36,127 nucleotides of DNA, taken from assembly GCA_946482635.1 (NCBI GenBank), contig CAMLSG010000021.1, positions 1 to 36,127 on the forward strand. The letters run 5' to 3'. A program made the position numbers and the translations under genes. This DNA is from an uncultured Duganella sp. (GTDB lineage Bacteria > Pseudomonadota > Gammaproteobacteria > Burkholderiales > Burkholderiaceae). A model generated the notes under the pieces. That model searched no databases and was not told the origin of the DNA. It saw only the letters and a list, made by a program, of their open reading frames with translations. How positions within the stretch are numbered: position 1 is the first letter of the stretch; every line of letters begins with the position of its first letter. Shown here one piece after another: positions 36,034-36,127 of this stretch.

Positions 36034-36034
36034 T
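36006..36034 (+). promoter_or_regulatory. Promoter of tRNA-Val, inside the end of dnaQ
   Basis: TTGTGT (36006-36011), a 17-bp spacer and an exact TATAAT (36029-36034). It lies over the last codons and stop of dnaQ, with predicted start near 36041, five bases before the mature tRNA 5' end. Confidence 0.75.
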
Positions 36035-36045
36035 AGCGCCACTTC

Positions 36046-36120
36046 GGGAGGTTAGCTCAGGGGTAGAGCACTGCATTCACACTGCAGGGGTCGCAAGTTC
36101 GAAACTTGCACTTCCCACCA
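36046..36120 (+). tRNA. tRNA-Val (anticodon CAC)
   Basis: A complete 75-nt cloverleaf with encoded CCA. The acceptor stem pairs GGGAGGT with ACTTCCC (one G-U), the D stem GCTC/GAGC, the anticodon stem CTGCA/TGCAG around loop TTCACAC, and the T stem GCAAG/CTTGC around TTCGAAA. The anticodon at 36078-36080 is CAC, reading the valine codon GUG. A strong promoter lies just upstream; the window ends 7 nt later, so further tRNA genes or a terminator may follow. Confidence 0.96.
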
Positions 36121-36127
36121 AATTTAT

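Overview
The window is 36 kb of ordinary, dense, high-GC chromosome from a betaproteobacterium. The family is most likely Oxalobacteraceae (Massilia/Duganella/Janthinobacterium-like). This rests on protein character (DUF2069, DUF4124, AidB, REC-DUF3369-EAL), on the order gloB / yafS-like / rnhA / dnaQ / tRNA, and on GGGTC-N-GACCC intergenic palindromes; genus is inference. No prophage, insertion sequence, CRISPR array or integron is visible, and no gap between genes exceeds 300 bp.

Region 1 (1-12.1 kb). After the last 66 codons of an incomplete gene, ten minus-strand genes run from 12068 down to 198 with junctions from a 13-nt overlap to a 20-nt gap: wrbA-like, DUF2069, D-2-hydroxyacid (GlcD-type) oxidase, DUF4124, tandem-FtsX permease, AttH/CrtC-like lipocalin, ABC exporter, threonine aldolase, RhlE-type helicase, thyA. 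Four junctions are stop/start overlaps of four bases or fewer, so this looks like one long operon or a few nested ones. The FtsX permease has no ATPase partner nearby.

Region 2 (12.1-18.4 kb). A YihY/BrkB membrane protein diverges from wrbA. metY and an alpha/beta hydrolase form a minus-strand pair. A tandem-CBS protein ends at a clear terminator. Two small two-helix membrane proteins of unknown function follow, the second divergent from a MocR-type regulator whose start codon lies inside an inverted repeat.

Region 3 (18.4-26.4 kb). Two multidomain c-di-GMP proteins flank aroC and an MFS transporter. One is REC-DUF3369-GGDEF-EAL with a broken GGDEF motif (GGDIF). The other is PAS-GGDEF-EAL with an intact GGDEF and I-site, translationally coupled to an HDOD protein.

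Region 4 (26.6-34.1 kb). aidB, upp, a lone Hpt protein, a cold-shock gene, then a LysR regulator divergent from malate synthase aceB with three TTTTAGTC boxes between them. A 110-bp inverted-repeat element separates aceB from a DsbA/HCCA-isomerase-like gene and gloB.

Region 5 (34.1-36.1 kb). yafS-like methyltransferase, rnhA, dnaQ and tRNA-Val(CAC), all on the plus strand.

I saw no clearly new multi-gene system. The more unusual signals are cis-elements (the 110-bp element, overlapping inverted repeats before the cold-shock gene, the MocR and LysR operator candidates) and a few gene-level oddities (orphan permease, degenerate GGDEF, small membrane-protein pair).
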